Source: Metellina segmentata
Lineage: Eukaryota > Arthropoda > Arachnida > Araneae > Tetragnathidae
Assembly: GCA_947359465.1 (NCBI GenBank)
Contig: OX375882.1
Location: 49,295,509-49,359,508 of the forward strand
Reading direction: 5' to 3'
DNA: 64,000 nucleotides
Below, in pieces: positions 14,017 through 26,011 of this stretch (position 1 is the first letter of the stretch; each line of letters starts with the position of its first letter). Made by a program: the position numbers and the translations under genes. Below the pieces are notes generated by a model. It saw nothing but the letters and a program-made list of their open reading frames with translations. It searched no databases and was not told the DNA's origin.

Positions 14017-14290
14017 GAGAGTTCCGATTTCGAAACTAGGTCTAACCGAAGATAGTCGTGTACATGGGGGCAGGTGCACGCTTCTGACGTGGCTTCAAAT
14101 ATCATCACGTCGGCGTGGTTTCAAAGTTTGTATACAGTATTACCGGCTCAGGTGATGATTTCGTTACCTAACTGTGGCTCAAAATTACGTGGCGTTGTCC
14201 TAGTATCTTTCCCTTCGTTATTAATCCTGGAACGTCGCCAATAGGCAGTTATATTGCTCCAGTGTAACGTTAATTAACTACCGCTACTGC
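14017..14290 (+). repeat. SINE I, 5'-truncated
   Basis: It begins within the head at TTCGAAACTAGGTCTAACC and continues through the body (AAATATCATCACG, GGCTCAAAATTACG) to AACGTTAATTAACTACC. It sits directly beside the hAT-like MITE. Confidence 0.85.
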
Positions 14291-15011
14291 AAAGTTACAC
14301 TGAGGTTTCTCGAATAAACGAAAACTTCTATATAGTCCAACGCCGTGGAGTGACCTTACTCAGAGGTTTGTCCTCTAAACTGCGTCTACCCCTAAAGAAT
14401 CGATTGTTAATGGAAACTGGATTTCGACAAAAACTGAGTTATGGGGTTCTCAAATATATAATTCAAGTAAAGACTGCAGGATCGATTAAAAAAATATAAT
14501 TTCATTCAGCAAGAAATGTCTACTCGTTTCTTTTGGTGTGCCTATTCAGAAATTGAATGATTTTCCTTTACATGGAATGTGTTCTCAGTCGATTTTAATG
14601 TCCCACATTCAATTCCCCTCCTTTCAAATCTAGAATTTAAAACAAAATATGAGAGAAAAAGAGATGCCTGATAGAATGCATTTATTCTTCGATAACGCAT
14701 CACTTTCGAGATTACAAAGCCCTACCTGAATACCAATACCGTGGAGTAACATTAATAACTGGGGATTCCAAGATTGGTTTGAAATCAAAATATAAACTTT
14801 AAGCTTAACTTTAGACAACCTTATAAGTCAACTAGGTTCGCTGTTGTTTTTCTCAGACAATTCATTACACACATTCTTTTAGCCCTAACTTAAAAAGCAG
14901 CCCACACGGCGTAACTCTGAGCAGAATCGAAACCCCTGTCATAGCTTGAGGAGATATCCTTTACAGAAACAAGAAAATTAGAGAATACAAGCCACAAATT
15001 AGAGAATACAA
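14291..15011. other. unassigned DNA
   Basis: No gene or repeat recognised. The GAGAATACA motif is duplicated at about 14,970 and 15,001, right beside the truncated MITE. Confidence 0.4.
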
Positions 15012-15344
15012 TTGCACGCCGCTGCGGCGACGCACGTCCAACTTGCATGCAAATTGTACAGCAGTTCCCCACATGAGTCTCCGTTCTGAAGTACCTTGTT
15101 TTCATAAACAAATGGAATGTAAATAATAATTAATAAATGGTTGTATCCAGTAATGTCTATTTTGTTTCAAAATATTCTTTTTTTTACTCCAAGTAAGCGA
15201 AATAAACACGTTTTCTTCGATAGAATATTTATCGCAAATGGCGCGAAATGAGAATTTGCGTCATTTCACGGTTATGTGTGCATAGTTGGGCTTCGGTGCC
15301 GCAGCGGCGCCGCACGTTGAAAAAACGGATATGTGCACCGGGCC
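15012..15344 (-). mobile_element. PIF/Harbinger-like MITE, truncated copy
   Basis: Reverse-complement match to the MITE at 6,603-7,054. The intact end reads GGCCCGGTGCACATATCC on the minus strand and abuts TTA (15,345-15,347). The other terminus is missing: homology stops at about 15,012 inside the TTGCACGCCGCTGCGGCGAC block. Confidence 0.75.
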
Positions 15345-15467
15345 TTAGTGTTGTCAGGACGGGAGATTTTTGTGACAGGTAAAAAAATGTGGTTTATGAA
15401 ATTCCCAATAGGTGGCGTTTACCTGAATAATTCCGGAAGAACGCAAATTGGGGTGTTTTAACTTTAA

Positions 15468-15632
15468 GGGCCCGTTTACGATTCTCCGTATGCGTCGCAT
15501 GCGTCGAACCAATGATAGAGTAGAACCACGTGATTGACAAATGGGCGGGATTACGCAGACCCTCTCTGTAGCTTCGTATGCGTTAAGGCGGAGCCTACGC
15601 ATACGGACATACGGAGAATCTTAAACGGGCCT
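15468..15632. mobile_element. short MITE (about 165 bp) with GGGCCCGTTTA ends
   Basis: The left end GGGCCCGTTTACGATTCTCC and the inverse of the right end AGGCCCGTTTAAGATTCTCC match over about 20 bp, then both run into CCGTATGCGT. TAA lies on the left and TTA on the right, again compatible with a PIF/Harbinger TWA target. The interior is too short to encode anything. Confidence 0.7.
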
Positions 15633-15671
15633 TTAGACTACGGCCGGTACAACAGTTGTACCATGTTCGCG

Positions 15672-16005
15672 CTAAAGGGGCGATTCCTATAGCGCGTCTG
15701 ACGCATGCGGCTGACGCAGTGCGTCTATTGCAGTACGGCTGGCGAATAGTTGGCACTTCCGTAACTGACGCATTGTGGGAAACAGTTCCATAATCGACCC
15801 GACTTAAACACATATTGCAGCACTTTCATTACTTAACTGATTTTCATGTTTTATAGCTCATTTAAAAGAACAGTTTGGTTTCTTTAATGTGATGTATTAC
15901 CTGTAAAAATCGGTTTAGGAATGATGTAATTGACCCCCAATGAACCTGTAACATCCCTTTGTAGCAGTGCTCTGCGTCAGACTCGCTATAGGAATCGCAC
16001 CTTTA
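15672..16005. mobile_element. MITE with CTAAAGG ends (about 335 bp)
   Basis: The left end CTAAAGGGGCGATTCCTATA and the inverse of the right end CTAAAGGTGCGATTCCTATA are nearly identical for over 30 bp, through GCGNGTCTGACGCA. No ORF. Its right end abuts the next MITE at a TTA. Confidence 0.7.
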
Positions 16006-16444
16006 GGTTCGGTGCACACATCCGGTTTTTCACCGTGCGGCGCCGCTGCGGCACCGAAGTCCAACTATGCACACATAACCTTGAAATGACTCACGAACTC
16101 ATTTTGCGCCATTTGCGATAAATATTCTATTGAAGAAAACGTGTTTATTTCGCTTACTTGGAGTAAAAAAAAAATATTTTGAAACAAAATAGACATTACT
16201 GGATACAACCATTTATTAATTATTATTTACATTCCATTTGTTTATGAAAACAAGGTACTTCAGAATGGAGACTCATGTGCGGCGCCGTGTGGAACTGCGG
16301 TACAATTTGCACGCAAGTTGGACGTGCGTCGCCCCAGCGGCGCTGGAGGCATGTGTACACTGCTCCATTGGATCGAATGTATCTCAGACCGCACTTGCGT
16401 TGAGCGGCGCTGCACGTTGAAAAACCGGATGTGTGCACCGGGAG
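16006..16444 (+). mobile_element. PIF/Harbinger-like MITE, full length (439 bp)
   Basis: Same family as 6,603-7,054. The left end is GGTTCGGTGCACACATCC and the right end is GGATGTGTGCACCGGGAG. TTA lies directly outside each end (16,003-16,005 and 16,445-16,447), a good 3-bp target duplication. The GCGGCGCCGCTGCGGCA block and the AAACGTGTTTATTTCGCTTA block are shared by all copies. Confidence 0.8.
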
Positions 16445-16974
16445 TTAGATAGAATTTAGACAACGGCCCGTTCATCAGTTGTATCTTGAAAGTTAAGAGA
16501 GTCGCGCCAAGATAGAATCGCCATTGTTATATCTATAGCCTTAGTCAAAAGGTTAAAGAGCTCTTTTGTATGGATTCTTCACTTGTTTCATTAGTAAATT
16601 CGTGTGAGAACAACTTTTTGGCCAGAATGTTACGTTTAGTAAAGATAATCTTGCTAATGAGGTCTTACTACGTGTGATTGGAGAATCAAAAACTTTGCAA
16701 ACATTCAGATACGAGGAAAATCTTTAAAAAAAAAGCCATATTATTTGTTTGGGGCTACTTATAACTTGCCTCACGATTTGAAGAAACAGGTCGATTGTGG
16801 AGTATCATCCATGAAGCTGAATACCATCGTTAATGGAGTCCAGTGAAAATGGTATGGCATCCCAAATTAAAAACCTGGTATCTGAAACAGAGATTGGGAC
16901 TAGGACAGCGTCTAAAGCTGCAATGCGATTAGGAATTCCTGTATCCTCCGTGGTATCTTACCCTCCGAGTAGTT
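16445..16974. other. unassigned DNA
   Basis: The first 35 bp (TTTAGACAACGG..CAGTTGTA) resemble 15,633-15,660 (TTTAGACTACGG..CAGTTGTA), perhaps a duplicated target region. Nothing else was recognised. Confidence 0.35.
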
Positions 16975-17170
16975 TCGAAGAGACTTCCTTCAAGATCTCA
17001 CCATCTTGATGACAAAAGAGATCTTATCAAGATGTTGTAAATTTTTTTTAAGACGACGAGGTCAAGATTGGCCAGTTTCCTTATTAATGACGAGATATTT
17101 TGTCCATCAAGATCTGGTCATCTTTCGTAATAACGTGTTTTTCGTCAAGACAATCACCAGAAAGTTTAAA
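16975..17170 (+). repeat. dispersed ACGAGATATCTCGT repeat, copy 1
   Basis: CCTCCGAGTAGTTTCGAAGA, then TCAAGATCT, GACGACGAGGTCAAGATTGG and AATGACGAGATATTTTGTCC. This is one of five dispersed copies in the window and matches the unit amplified at 22,970-24,445. Confidence 0.75.
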
Positions 17171-17357
17171 TTATTACTATCCCTTACCATTTACGGCTCG
17201 AATTTCGATAACCTAAAAATTATTTTCATATTAAGTCCCTTTATAAAAAAAAAATGTCAGTAAGCAAAGTTCAAGCTTCACTTAAATAAGGCAAAATTCT
17301 TACTCTTTAAGTTTAGATCAAAATTTTTTACTGTTTTGCAATTATTTTTTGTAATTT

Positions 17358-18001
17358 TCTATACATATAATTCTCTTACGTGGCACGCAAAAAAGACGTT
17401 ATTTGTTATCGCGTTTTGGCAACATTGTACAGTTGTTTGTTTACCACGAAGCCTCGCGCCTCAATTGAATTTATAGCGTTATCGGATAAAATTTTATTAA
17501 AAAAATGAATTTGAGTCGAACTGTTGCAGTTTATAATTAGAAATCAAAGAAGACGGAGGATAATTTCAGGGCCATTTAAAAAAGGGTCCTTTTCAGGGCC
17601 AACAATTATAGTTCAACAAGACGCTTACACTACAACTTTCGACAACTAACTCAATGAAAAAGTGTGGGTGACTCGAGAGTGCTAGAAATGTACACACAAA
17701 CAACATGCTGGGTATTCAATTTCCAAAGAAGCGCTCACATTTCGACTCAAAATTTGCTCAAAGTTTTCATTTGAATTCTGGTTCCAGGGTACTGTATATA
17801 AATTTTCTGTAATACAGCTAATTTACATTTGAAAAAAATATTTTGGAATATCATATTTTGTAAACAATCCTTTCTGCTAGGACACATGTCTTCATTGATG
17901 CGAGCTAAGCGAGCATAGGTTCGCGCAGCGAACCAATGAGGATTGCAAAGCAATCCTCCGGGGGTTGGCGAGCTTTAGCGAGCAGGGGGCGGGCCCCCTA
18001 G
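17358..18001 (+). mobile_element. non-autonomous Helitron, family A, copy 1 (644 bp)
   Basis: It starts TCTATACATATAATTCTC and ends with a GC hairpin (AGGGGGCGGGCCCCCT) running into CTAG, followed by T. This is the Helitron layout of 5'-TC, 3' hairpin and CTRR, with no target duplication. Just inside the 3' end are GGTTCGCGCAGCGAACC (17,918-17,934), GGATTGCAAAGCAATCC (17,940-17,956) and a GCGAGC direct-repeat pair. No Rep/helicase is present. A second copy of identical length lies at 34,484-35,127. Confidence 0.8.
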
Positions 18002-21000
18002 TTTATTTTAAACAATGAAACTCTTAAGAAAATTTTTAAACTATCTTTTAATTAGGGGGCCGTATACAATATTAATAGTCAAATCTTTGAAATCCAAGCA
18101 ATAGTAATTTTACATTAAATCGTTCGCTGAGATACCCTTTTCCAATCATAAATATTCTTCTACTCCAGTCGAATTCCTGGAAAGTAGGAAAAATCGTTTC
18201 AATATCCCATTCGGTATTTTTCCTCTCTCAAGTCCACAAGATTAACTACTACTTCAACTTTATACGACAGTTCTGTCTAGGATATTGCAAACTGTCACCG
18301 TAGGGACATCCGTTCACGATTATTAATGTTTTCTGCTCATTTTATGTCATGCTATCATCCTCTCTCATGTTACGGCGGTGGAGAAAATTAAAACACAGAT
18401 TTATATCGTGGCTTTTTTATGTACTTTATGCTGCGGATCTTTGACATTTACGGAGAAGGCGATCTTTTCGAGACATAATTACTCAGTTATGTATCTGAAA
18501 GGAAGAAAATCACGCTTTACGAGGCACTAGGATAAGGTCTTTTTCTTGTGTTTTCGCAATTTTCAAAATGAGATTCGAAATTACACTCTTTCAGACGAAT
18601 CGTGAGAGTATTTTCGACGCCAGAAGCGCTTTGAAGTAAATATGACCGTAGCGGTTTGGAGATTGCAAAGGAAAAGGGGGTGATGTGGATTAAATTACGA
18701 CTCTAGTCTAATTGGATTCATCAAATAAAACTCTGGTTGTTGAAATTATCTTTTTATCTGCTTGATGAAATCATCTTTTATTTGAAGTTGTTTCCAAAAC
18801 CATATGGTGGATATTTCAATTTGTTTGGTTTCGACGAAAGCAAAAAGATGGTTTTTTGGTGTTCAGGTTTTTGAAGTGATATGTCTTTAAAATCGGAATA
18901 GTACTGGGGGTCATACAGGAAAAGTTGAGGTTACAAAAGAGGTTGCAACTGTTTTGCCCACAAGTCTAAACAGTTTCAACCCTTTTGCAACTCTTGGATT
19001 TATTACGAAATCTTTGATTTACTCTTGTTGCAACTCTTGGATTTATTACCAAGATACTAATATTGAGGTTAAGTGTGTAAGATAGTTTCAGAACAAAGAC
19101 ATCCAGAAGAGAGAGAGAGAGTTAAATATTGATAGTCGCGTGCAGATACAGGATACGCGTACCTGATACGAGTTTCGGACGAAGTTCGCAAGCGCACTCA
19201 GCATGGGAAAGGGGTCCGCAATTCTACGGTGTAGGGCGGGCTTTGGGCCAATGTAACTTTGGATTACTTGGAGGGAGAACTGAGTAAGTGGTGCCGTTCG
19301 AAGTCTACGGAATCACGCTACAACCACAGGTGTTTAATCAATAAAATTATGAGTTTGATCTTACCAAACTGCACTTAAATCGTTCAAAGTTTAAAATAGT
19401 TGTTAAATACTCCCACTAAATCATTGAACCTTCATATTTCTGCTCGATACATTACACAAACCAACACCAGTCCCGGTTTTCCACTTCAAATCTACGTTTA
19501 CTATCTTCGACACAACTTGTCAGATTTGAACAGATTATCGGCAAACAAATTGCATTTTATTTAATGAAATTACAAAATGTTTATATTTTTGACCTTTGTA
19601 GAAGTAGGAATATATCGTCAATTTCTAAGTGAAATGCAAGTCAATATTTTCAAGATATGAATTTTTGAGCGTTTTTTTAAACATAATATGATTATCTTTT
19701 TGAATATGGTAACTGCTGATGTCTATTCGGTTATATTTTCTTGGCATGGCTAGATTTCTTGAGAAACATATATTTAGCAAGTTAAAGCTTAGGGAATAGA
19801 ATCCCCTCCCTTTCGTTTCTCCCAGCAATATTTTGACCTGGTGAGTTTCATTTGTAAACCACGTCATCTGACCATGGGTCAAAATTACCTCATACCTTAT
19901 ATCATTACTGAAAAAGATCATCATTTGACAGTTATGCAGATATTACATTGCGATCTCTCATTCAAACTTTCTTCACAGTTTTCTTCAAAATCTATTTCCA
20001 ATGCTAAATTGAATTACTTGATACTTTATATAAAAAAGAAAATTGTGTGAAACTCAAACCTGAGTTAGTTCACTCAATGTAATATTCGCGTTCAATGTAA
20101 TATGTTTTGTAATGATGTAAGGGTCCTATTGGGTTGACATATATTAGAGCAAAACGTCTGTTGTACAAATATTTCAAATTAAAGAATTACACCCTATTAT
20201 TACCGTTGTGAGGAAAGATGAAGCACTCATAATTTTTCTGTCAGAAAATAGTGAATTCGAAATCTATCTTCAAACAGAGTAGAAGGAAATTGTTTCCAGT
20301 TTGACTGAATATCTGGTGTAATCAATGATATTTAGTCTTAAAGCAATAAAAGTGTGGGGGGGGGGTAAAAACAATCCTAGACATTCGTTTTCATGTGTTT
20401 GTTATGCATTTTTACTTTTTTACTGGAGGTGGTCACCGTCTTTTTAATTTATTTCATAGGTTGTTAAATATCAAATATTTTTCACAAGAATTTTCAACAT
20501 TATTCACTTATTTTTATAAAAGAGATTAAAATAAAAAGACAGAACTTTCATCTGGTCAAATTTTAAATCCTAATTTCAAGAACATCAGTTTAAAATACAT
20601 CAAACTAGTTAGAAACGTGAGGTGGTCGAATACTTTTGTGATCAATTGTATATATAGACCTATAATAGATAGATATGCGCACAAGACGTATAACATGGTA
20701 AAGTGCTTCTTCGAAAACTCTCAAAAAGGTTTAGGTCAATTGAGGCTTTAATGAAACTTGCATTAATTCGCTAAAAGCCCATTCCGTGAACTGCATGTAC
20801 ACTTTCATCAGGGGTAATGGAGGTTCTTCCAAGCAGAAGGAAAGGCTCGCCTCATTGAAAAGGCGAAATCCTTAAAAGTTGCTAGCACGACTGCATTTTT
20901 CTTCCGATTATGCTACCTGCTGAAAGTTCGTAATCGAATGAGCCACGAACAGACGTCTTCCGCCTTAAACAAAGAGATCTTGCCGCCCTCTCAATTAACC

Positions 21001-21049
21001 GATTGATCGGAACGATAATCGGCGTTCTTTGGGTGGCATAACGGATCAA
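18002..21049. other. unassigned DNA, about 3 kb
   Basis: There is no recognisable gene. It holds a poly-G run near 20,357, a repeated TTGCAACTCTTGGATTTATT (18,987 and 19,027) and a possible SINE I scrap at 19,842-19,890. ORFs of 99 codons (19,625-19,924, minus) and 83 codons (20,882-21,133, minus) have no motif. Confidence 0.4.
19842..19890 (+). repeat. possible SINE I body scrap
   Basis: GTCATCTGACCATGGGTCAA followed by AATTACCTC matches the GTCATCTGACCGTGGTTCAA body segment. Only about 45 bp align. Confidence 0.45.
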
Positions 21050-22640
21050 TAGAAGAGAAGACATTCGACTGAAATGAACACTTAATTTTTTTCTAGAACG
21101 GAATATTCCGAGGGAGAAAGAGAAAACACACACAGATCACGTTTTTGCTTTGTATCTCATTTGGAGAACGCTATCCTAAAGGTTGACTTTTGTACTTTGG
21201 ACTGTAAGTTTTTTTTCTGTGCATTGGGAACGTGACATTTGAGGCAGAACTTTCGCTTGTTGATTTTCGGTAATACATGTAATGGAGGATTCCTCTTCCC
21301 TAACTAACTAAACTAATACCAACACACACTCCCGTACCAAGTGCAGTGAGACACTGTACCAGTTTAAATAAGTGTGGTTAGATGAATAGAGCATGCCACC
21401 GAGGTGACATGTCTACCCAGAATGTTAGAGCACACTACTCATATACATCATTACATCTATACAGTAATTATATTAAATCATTATACTAGGTTACATTATA
21501 AATATATACAATATACAACATGCAAGGGAGAAAAAAGTTCGTTTTTCTCAGTCTCGTTGGATAATCAAGTCCTGATGATTCTCAATGAATCTCGCCATGC
21601 CAATAATTTTGACCAACCGGATGGTTGTGAGTTCGAAACTCGATCCGATCGAATACAGGTAGTGCACGCTAAATCGGTAGTGTCTTCACGTTGGCATGGT
21701 GTGGAAGTTTAGTGAGTAAACTGGCTCAGATGTTAACCTTTTCATCTAACCGCGAATTGAAATTACGAGGTTATTCTCAGATCCTTCCCCATCGGGTTAG
21801 GATCCAGGACAGTCGCCAATAGCCCGTTGTGTAGCTCCAATGAGACGTTAATTCAACTATCTACCACCCTTCCCAAAAGCTATTCCCAGAACCCAAACGT
21901 TTTCTTTTATGTATAAAAAATAATTCATACTTCTTAATATATCCTCTTTCCTACAGGAAAGGTGCAATTGGCCCGAACGTACCTTCGCTTACGTTTGCTG
22001 ATTATCGCTTCATTTCAAAATGTTCCAGTGTAAAAAGGTGTCAAATTAAAAAAAAGCGCCATTTTAGAGAGATGTAATATGTATAAGTTAGTGTATGACA
22101 TCTCAAAGTGTAAACGTTAAGGTTCAGATATTCTATTATTATAAAAGCATCGAATTTTAAGAGAAAGATATACCTTTTTTTCCTGCAACGGAGTTTTCCG
22201 AAGAAAAAAGGTAACAGAGATCACGTTTTTGCTTTGTATCTCATTTGAAGAAATCCCAAAAACTAGCTTTTGTATTTGGATTGTAATGTTTTCTTTCTAT
22301 AGAAGAGGAACGTGACATTTGAATAGTGTGGATGTGGAGACTGAACTTTCGCTTGTTGCGTGCGTGTGTGATTCTTCGGAAATCAAATGTTATCGCGGGT
22401 TTCTTTTTCCAACAGAACACGAAGCATGAAATTGAACTGAATGTTCATATGCTTATGTTTGTGGAATATCGTTTCGTTCCAAAATGTTCTATTATAAAAA
22501 TGGTATTGAATTTTAAAAGGAAAAAGAGCCATTTCAGAATTTGAAATTACGCAACTTTGGATTCGGATATGACCAATTGTTATCATTCAGATTTGAGTTT
22601 TATTATAACAAAGATATCGAATTATAAGGATTAGTTGAGT
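21050..22640. repeat. diverged tandem duplication, first copy interrupted
   Basis: Segment 21,085-21,290 matches 22,185-22,370: GATCACGTTTTTGCTTTGTA, then TCTCATTTG, GGAACGTGACATTTGA, and ACTTTCGCTTGTTG. The alignment resumes at 21,985-22,160 against 22,440-22,620 (TATCG..TTCAAAATGTTC and TTTTATTATAA-like blocks). Copy 1 carries about 650 extra bases, including a SINE I, that copy 2 lacks. No coding role was seen. Confidence 0.7.
21608..21870 (+). repeat. SINE I, head type a
   Basis: Head remnant CCGGATGGTTGTGAGTTCGA, then the body with GTGGAAGTTTAG, GAAATTACGAGG, AGTCGCCAATAGCCCGTTGT and GAGACGTTAATTCAACTATC. It sits inside the first copy of the local duplication, so it inserted after that duplication or in one arm only. 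Confidence 0.85.
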
Positions 22641-22645
22641 TCGGT

Positions 22646-22800
22646 AAGGTTTTATGGCGTAAGGGCCTCATTTGACCAAACTCCACCATGCACCATCAAG
22701 TAAATTGACACACAAGGAGAGTTTATCTATAGGAAAGAGAAATGAATCTAGCCTGGATTGCCTAACAATGATATTACTAGCGCAATGGGCAAACATACTG
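22646..22800 (-). repeat. SINE II copy
   Basis: On the plus strand it begins with the family tail GGTTTTATGGCGTAAGGGCC and ends near the head at TTACTAGCGCAATGGGCAAA. The head lies at the right, so the element is on the minus strand, as in all other copies here. Confidence 0.75.
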
Positions 22801-22824
22801 AATCACAGCTCCCTTGAATCTAAA

Positions 22825-24445
22825 CCCTCCAAGTGGTTTCGACGAGATATCTCGTTCATTGACATCTGACCAATTTTTCTATTGACGAAATACCTCGTAG
22901 TAATCAAGTGATTGACGATTTTTTTTTATGATGACGAAATCAAGGTACGGTCCTTTTTCTTCTACTGACGAGGTATCTCTTCTATCCCCCAAGGTCTGGT
23001 CTTTTGTTCTAATGACGAGGTATATCGCCTAATCCCTAAGGTCTGGTCTTTTGTTCTAATTACGAGGTATATCGCCTATCCCCAAGGTCTGGTCTTTTGT
23101 TCTAATGACGAGGTATATCGCCTATCCCCCAAGGTCTGGTCTTTTGTTCTAATGACGAGGTATCTCGTCTATCCCCGTAGGTCTGGTCTTTTGTTCTAAT
23201 GACGAGGTATCTCTTCTATCCCCCAAGGTCTGGTCTTTTGTTCTAATGACGAGGTATCTCGTCTATCCCCGTAGGTCTGGTCTTTTGTTCTAATGACGAG
23301 GTATATCGTCTATCCCCCAAGGTCTGGTCTTTTGTTCTAATGACGAGGTATCTCGCCTATCCCCCAAGGTCTGGTTTTCTTTTCTTCCGATGACGAGGTA
23401 TCTCGCCTATCCCCCAAGGTCTGGTCTTTTGTTCTAATGACGAGGTATCTTGTCTATCCCCAAAGGTCTGGTCTTTTGTTCTAATGACGAGGTATATCGC
23501 CTATCCCCAAAGGTCTGGTCTTTTGATCTAATGACGAGGTATATCGCCTATCCCCCAAGGTCTGGTCTTTTGTTCTAATGACGAGGTATATCGCCTATCC
23601 CCCAAGGTCTGGTCTTTTGTTCTAATGACGAGGTATCTCGTCTATCCCCGTAGGTCTGGTCTTTTGTTCTAATGACGAGGTATCTCTTCTATCCCCCAAG
23701 GTCTGGTCTTTTGTTCTAATGACGAGGTATCTCGTCTATCCCCGTAGGTCTGGTCTTTTGTTCTAATGACGAGGTATATCGTCTATCCCCCAAGGTCTGG
23801 TCTTTTGTTCTAATGACGAGGTATCTCGCCTATCCCCCAAGGTCTGGTTTTCTTTTCTTCCGATGACGAGGTATCTCGCCTATCCCCCAAGGTCTGGTCT
23901 TTTGTTCTAATGACGAGGTATCTTGTCTATCCTACAAAGTCTGGTCTTTTGTTCTAATGACGAGGTATATCGCCTATCCCCAAAGGTCTGGTCTTTTGTT
24001 CTAATGACGAGGTATATCGCCTATCCCCAAAGGTCTGGTCTTTTGATCTAATGACGAGGTATATCGCCTATCCCCAAAGGTCTGGTCTTTTGTTCTAATG
24101 ACGAGGTATCTTGTCTATCCTACAAAGTCTGGTCTTTTGTTCTAATGACGAGGTATCTTGTCTATCCTACAAAGTCTGGTCTTTTGTTCTAATGACGAGG
24201 TATCTTGTCTATCCTACAAAGTCTGGTCTTTTGTTCTAATTACGAGGTATCTCGTCTATCCCCGTATGTCTGGTCTTTTCTTCTAATGACGAGGTATATC
24301 GAATATCCCCCAAGGTCTGGTCTTTTGTTCTAATGACGAGGTATCTCTTCTATCCCCGTAGGTCTAGTCTTTTGTACTAATGACGAGGTATCTCGTCTAT
24401 CCCCCAAGGTCTGGTTTTCTTTTCTTCCAATGACGAGTATATCGT
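22825..24445. repeat. 47-bp satellite array, about 31 units, from a dispersed repeat
   Basis: It begins as a normal dispersed copy (CCTCCAAGTGGTTTCGACGA, then GATATCTCGTTC). From about 22,970 it becomes a tandem array of GACGAGGTATMTCGYCTATC plus CCCCAAGGTCTGGTCTTTTG plus TTCTAAT, 47 bp per unit. Unit variants (CGTCTATCCCCGTAGG, CTCTTCTATCC, TTTTCTTTTCTTCC) recur in the same order about 473 bp apart (23,166 and 23,639), giving a 10-unit higher-order period. Three TCTTGTCTATCCTACAAAG units at 24,100-24,235 are a more recent local amplification. Confidence 0.92.
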
Positions 24446-25461
24446 CACAATATATGCTATACTAACGTATCCCTGGCGTAATGTCAACCTGTCCCGCATC
24501 AGGAGTAAGTTGGTTTTGAAGACTTTCACTTTTGATTATTTTTAATGAGTAAACTATACTATTTTGGTGATGTTTTCTTCATTAATTTGTAGCCAAGGAG
24601 TTCTTCCATCAGCAGCGTTGGTTATATTAGCTGAAAGTATTACTGGAAAAAAAACTATAGCAACTAGCCCCGATCTCCCCTAGCATTAATACCTGTATAG
24701 CCTGTCTCATTAAGTTTAAATACGTTTTCTGCAGAATTTTGAACTAAGAATGCTTTGCAAAGCTTGAACTTTTTCCAAAGCTATGAAACGTTCTGAATTC
24801 TCTTAGACACAAAAAAAAAAGATTTTTTTTAAAACTGTTTTCTACTTTTTGTTTTTGTTTTGCTGAGATGTAAAAAGCAGATAAGACAAGAATGGAGATG
24901 CATTTTTATGTTCCATCCAAATAATTTATCACGAAGTGACTCGTGTAAAGAACCAGAATGCCTCTATTTTTGTAAGAAAAATTATTTCCCGAAATATGTA
25001 TGCTACAATTAATCACCAGACTTTGTATGGGAAGTGATGAGATGTCTATGGATCAAACAAGTCTCGCTACTACTCGCTTTCAACTGTGGAATAATTTTTG
25101 AAAGTGATAATTTATCAACCTCTGTTGTCGTGTTTCTTGGCCGCTTCCCAAGAGAGGAAGAGAATAACCTTGTTTCATTTCGTGGGGGGGTTTAGTACTG
25201 AAGAAAACACAAGCCAGAAGGCCTGGTTTAAACATTTCTCATTAAGTTTATCGATTTGGGAGATAAAAGAGGCCTTTTGCTTTGCTCCATCTCAGTTACG
25301 GTTGGTTGGATATTTATGGGGCAAGGGGACCAGATTGGGCCAAGCTACTTCAAGCACTGCTTATATTTACGGATCAGTAATTTTTAAAGGAAAGAGTAAG
25401 ATTTAAAGATAGAACTCATCAGTAGGTGGGTTGAGTCAAAACTGAGTTAAGTCAAATAAGC
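24446..25461. other. unassigned DNA with a 102-codon ORF
   Basis: An ORF at 25,098-25,406 (+) starts MKVIIYQPLL and has a mildly hydrophobic N-terminus, but shows no family motif and has no splice or promoter context I could support. Probably chance. Confidence 0.25.
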
Positions 25462-25745
25462 AAACGTGTAAGGTTGTGAGTTCGAAACTAGGTCCAGACA
25501 AGGGCCGTCGTATACACGGGGCTGATGCACGTAAATCTGTCGTGGCCTCAAATATCCTCTCTTTGGCGTGGTGAGGAAGCTTGGAGAGTGGGGTGTCAGC
25601 TCAGGTGTTGTCATCGTCATCTGACCGTGGTTCAGAATTACGAGACGTTGTCCTCGGATCTTTCCCTTAAGGGACTGATCCCGGACCGTCGTCAATAGCT
25701 CGTTGTGTTGCTCTAGTACGACTTTAACCAAAAATTATCAATTAC
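25462..25745 (+). repeat. SINE I, near full length
   Basis: Head end GTGAGTTCGAAACTAGGTCC, then CCGTCGTATACACGGGG, AAATCTGTCGTGGCCTCAAA, CTTGGAGAGTGGGGTG, the CCCTTAAGGGACTGATCCCG palindromic segment, and the tail TACGACTTTAACC. Confidence 0.88.
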
Positions 25746-26011
25746 CAATAACCCTACAACCCGAAGTAAAAAAATTAATTTTCACCCACACAGGGACGAA
25801 GTTTGAATACTTGCTTAGTGTTTAAATGTTATTTATTTTCAAAGTATTTGCGGTACAACCATTTTGCATTGATTTGAGGACTTAGACAATCCAATATGCG
25901 TCCATTCTTATGCACTTATTGTAATCCTTTTAAAGTTCGTAGTCTAGTATCTTCAAGAACAACTAAAAAAATTTTTAAGATCTTTATTTTAAACTTTTAA
26001 ATCCCTGAACA

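Noticed and set aside
22970..24445. CRISPR-like array of regularly spaced short repeats
   Set aside because: There are no unique spacers. The whole 47-bp unit repeats, it arises from a dispersed element, and the genome is eukaryotic.
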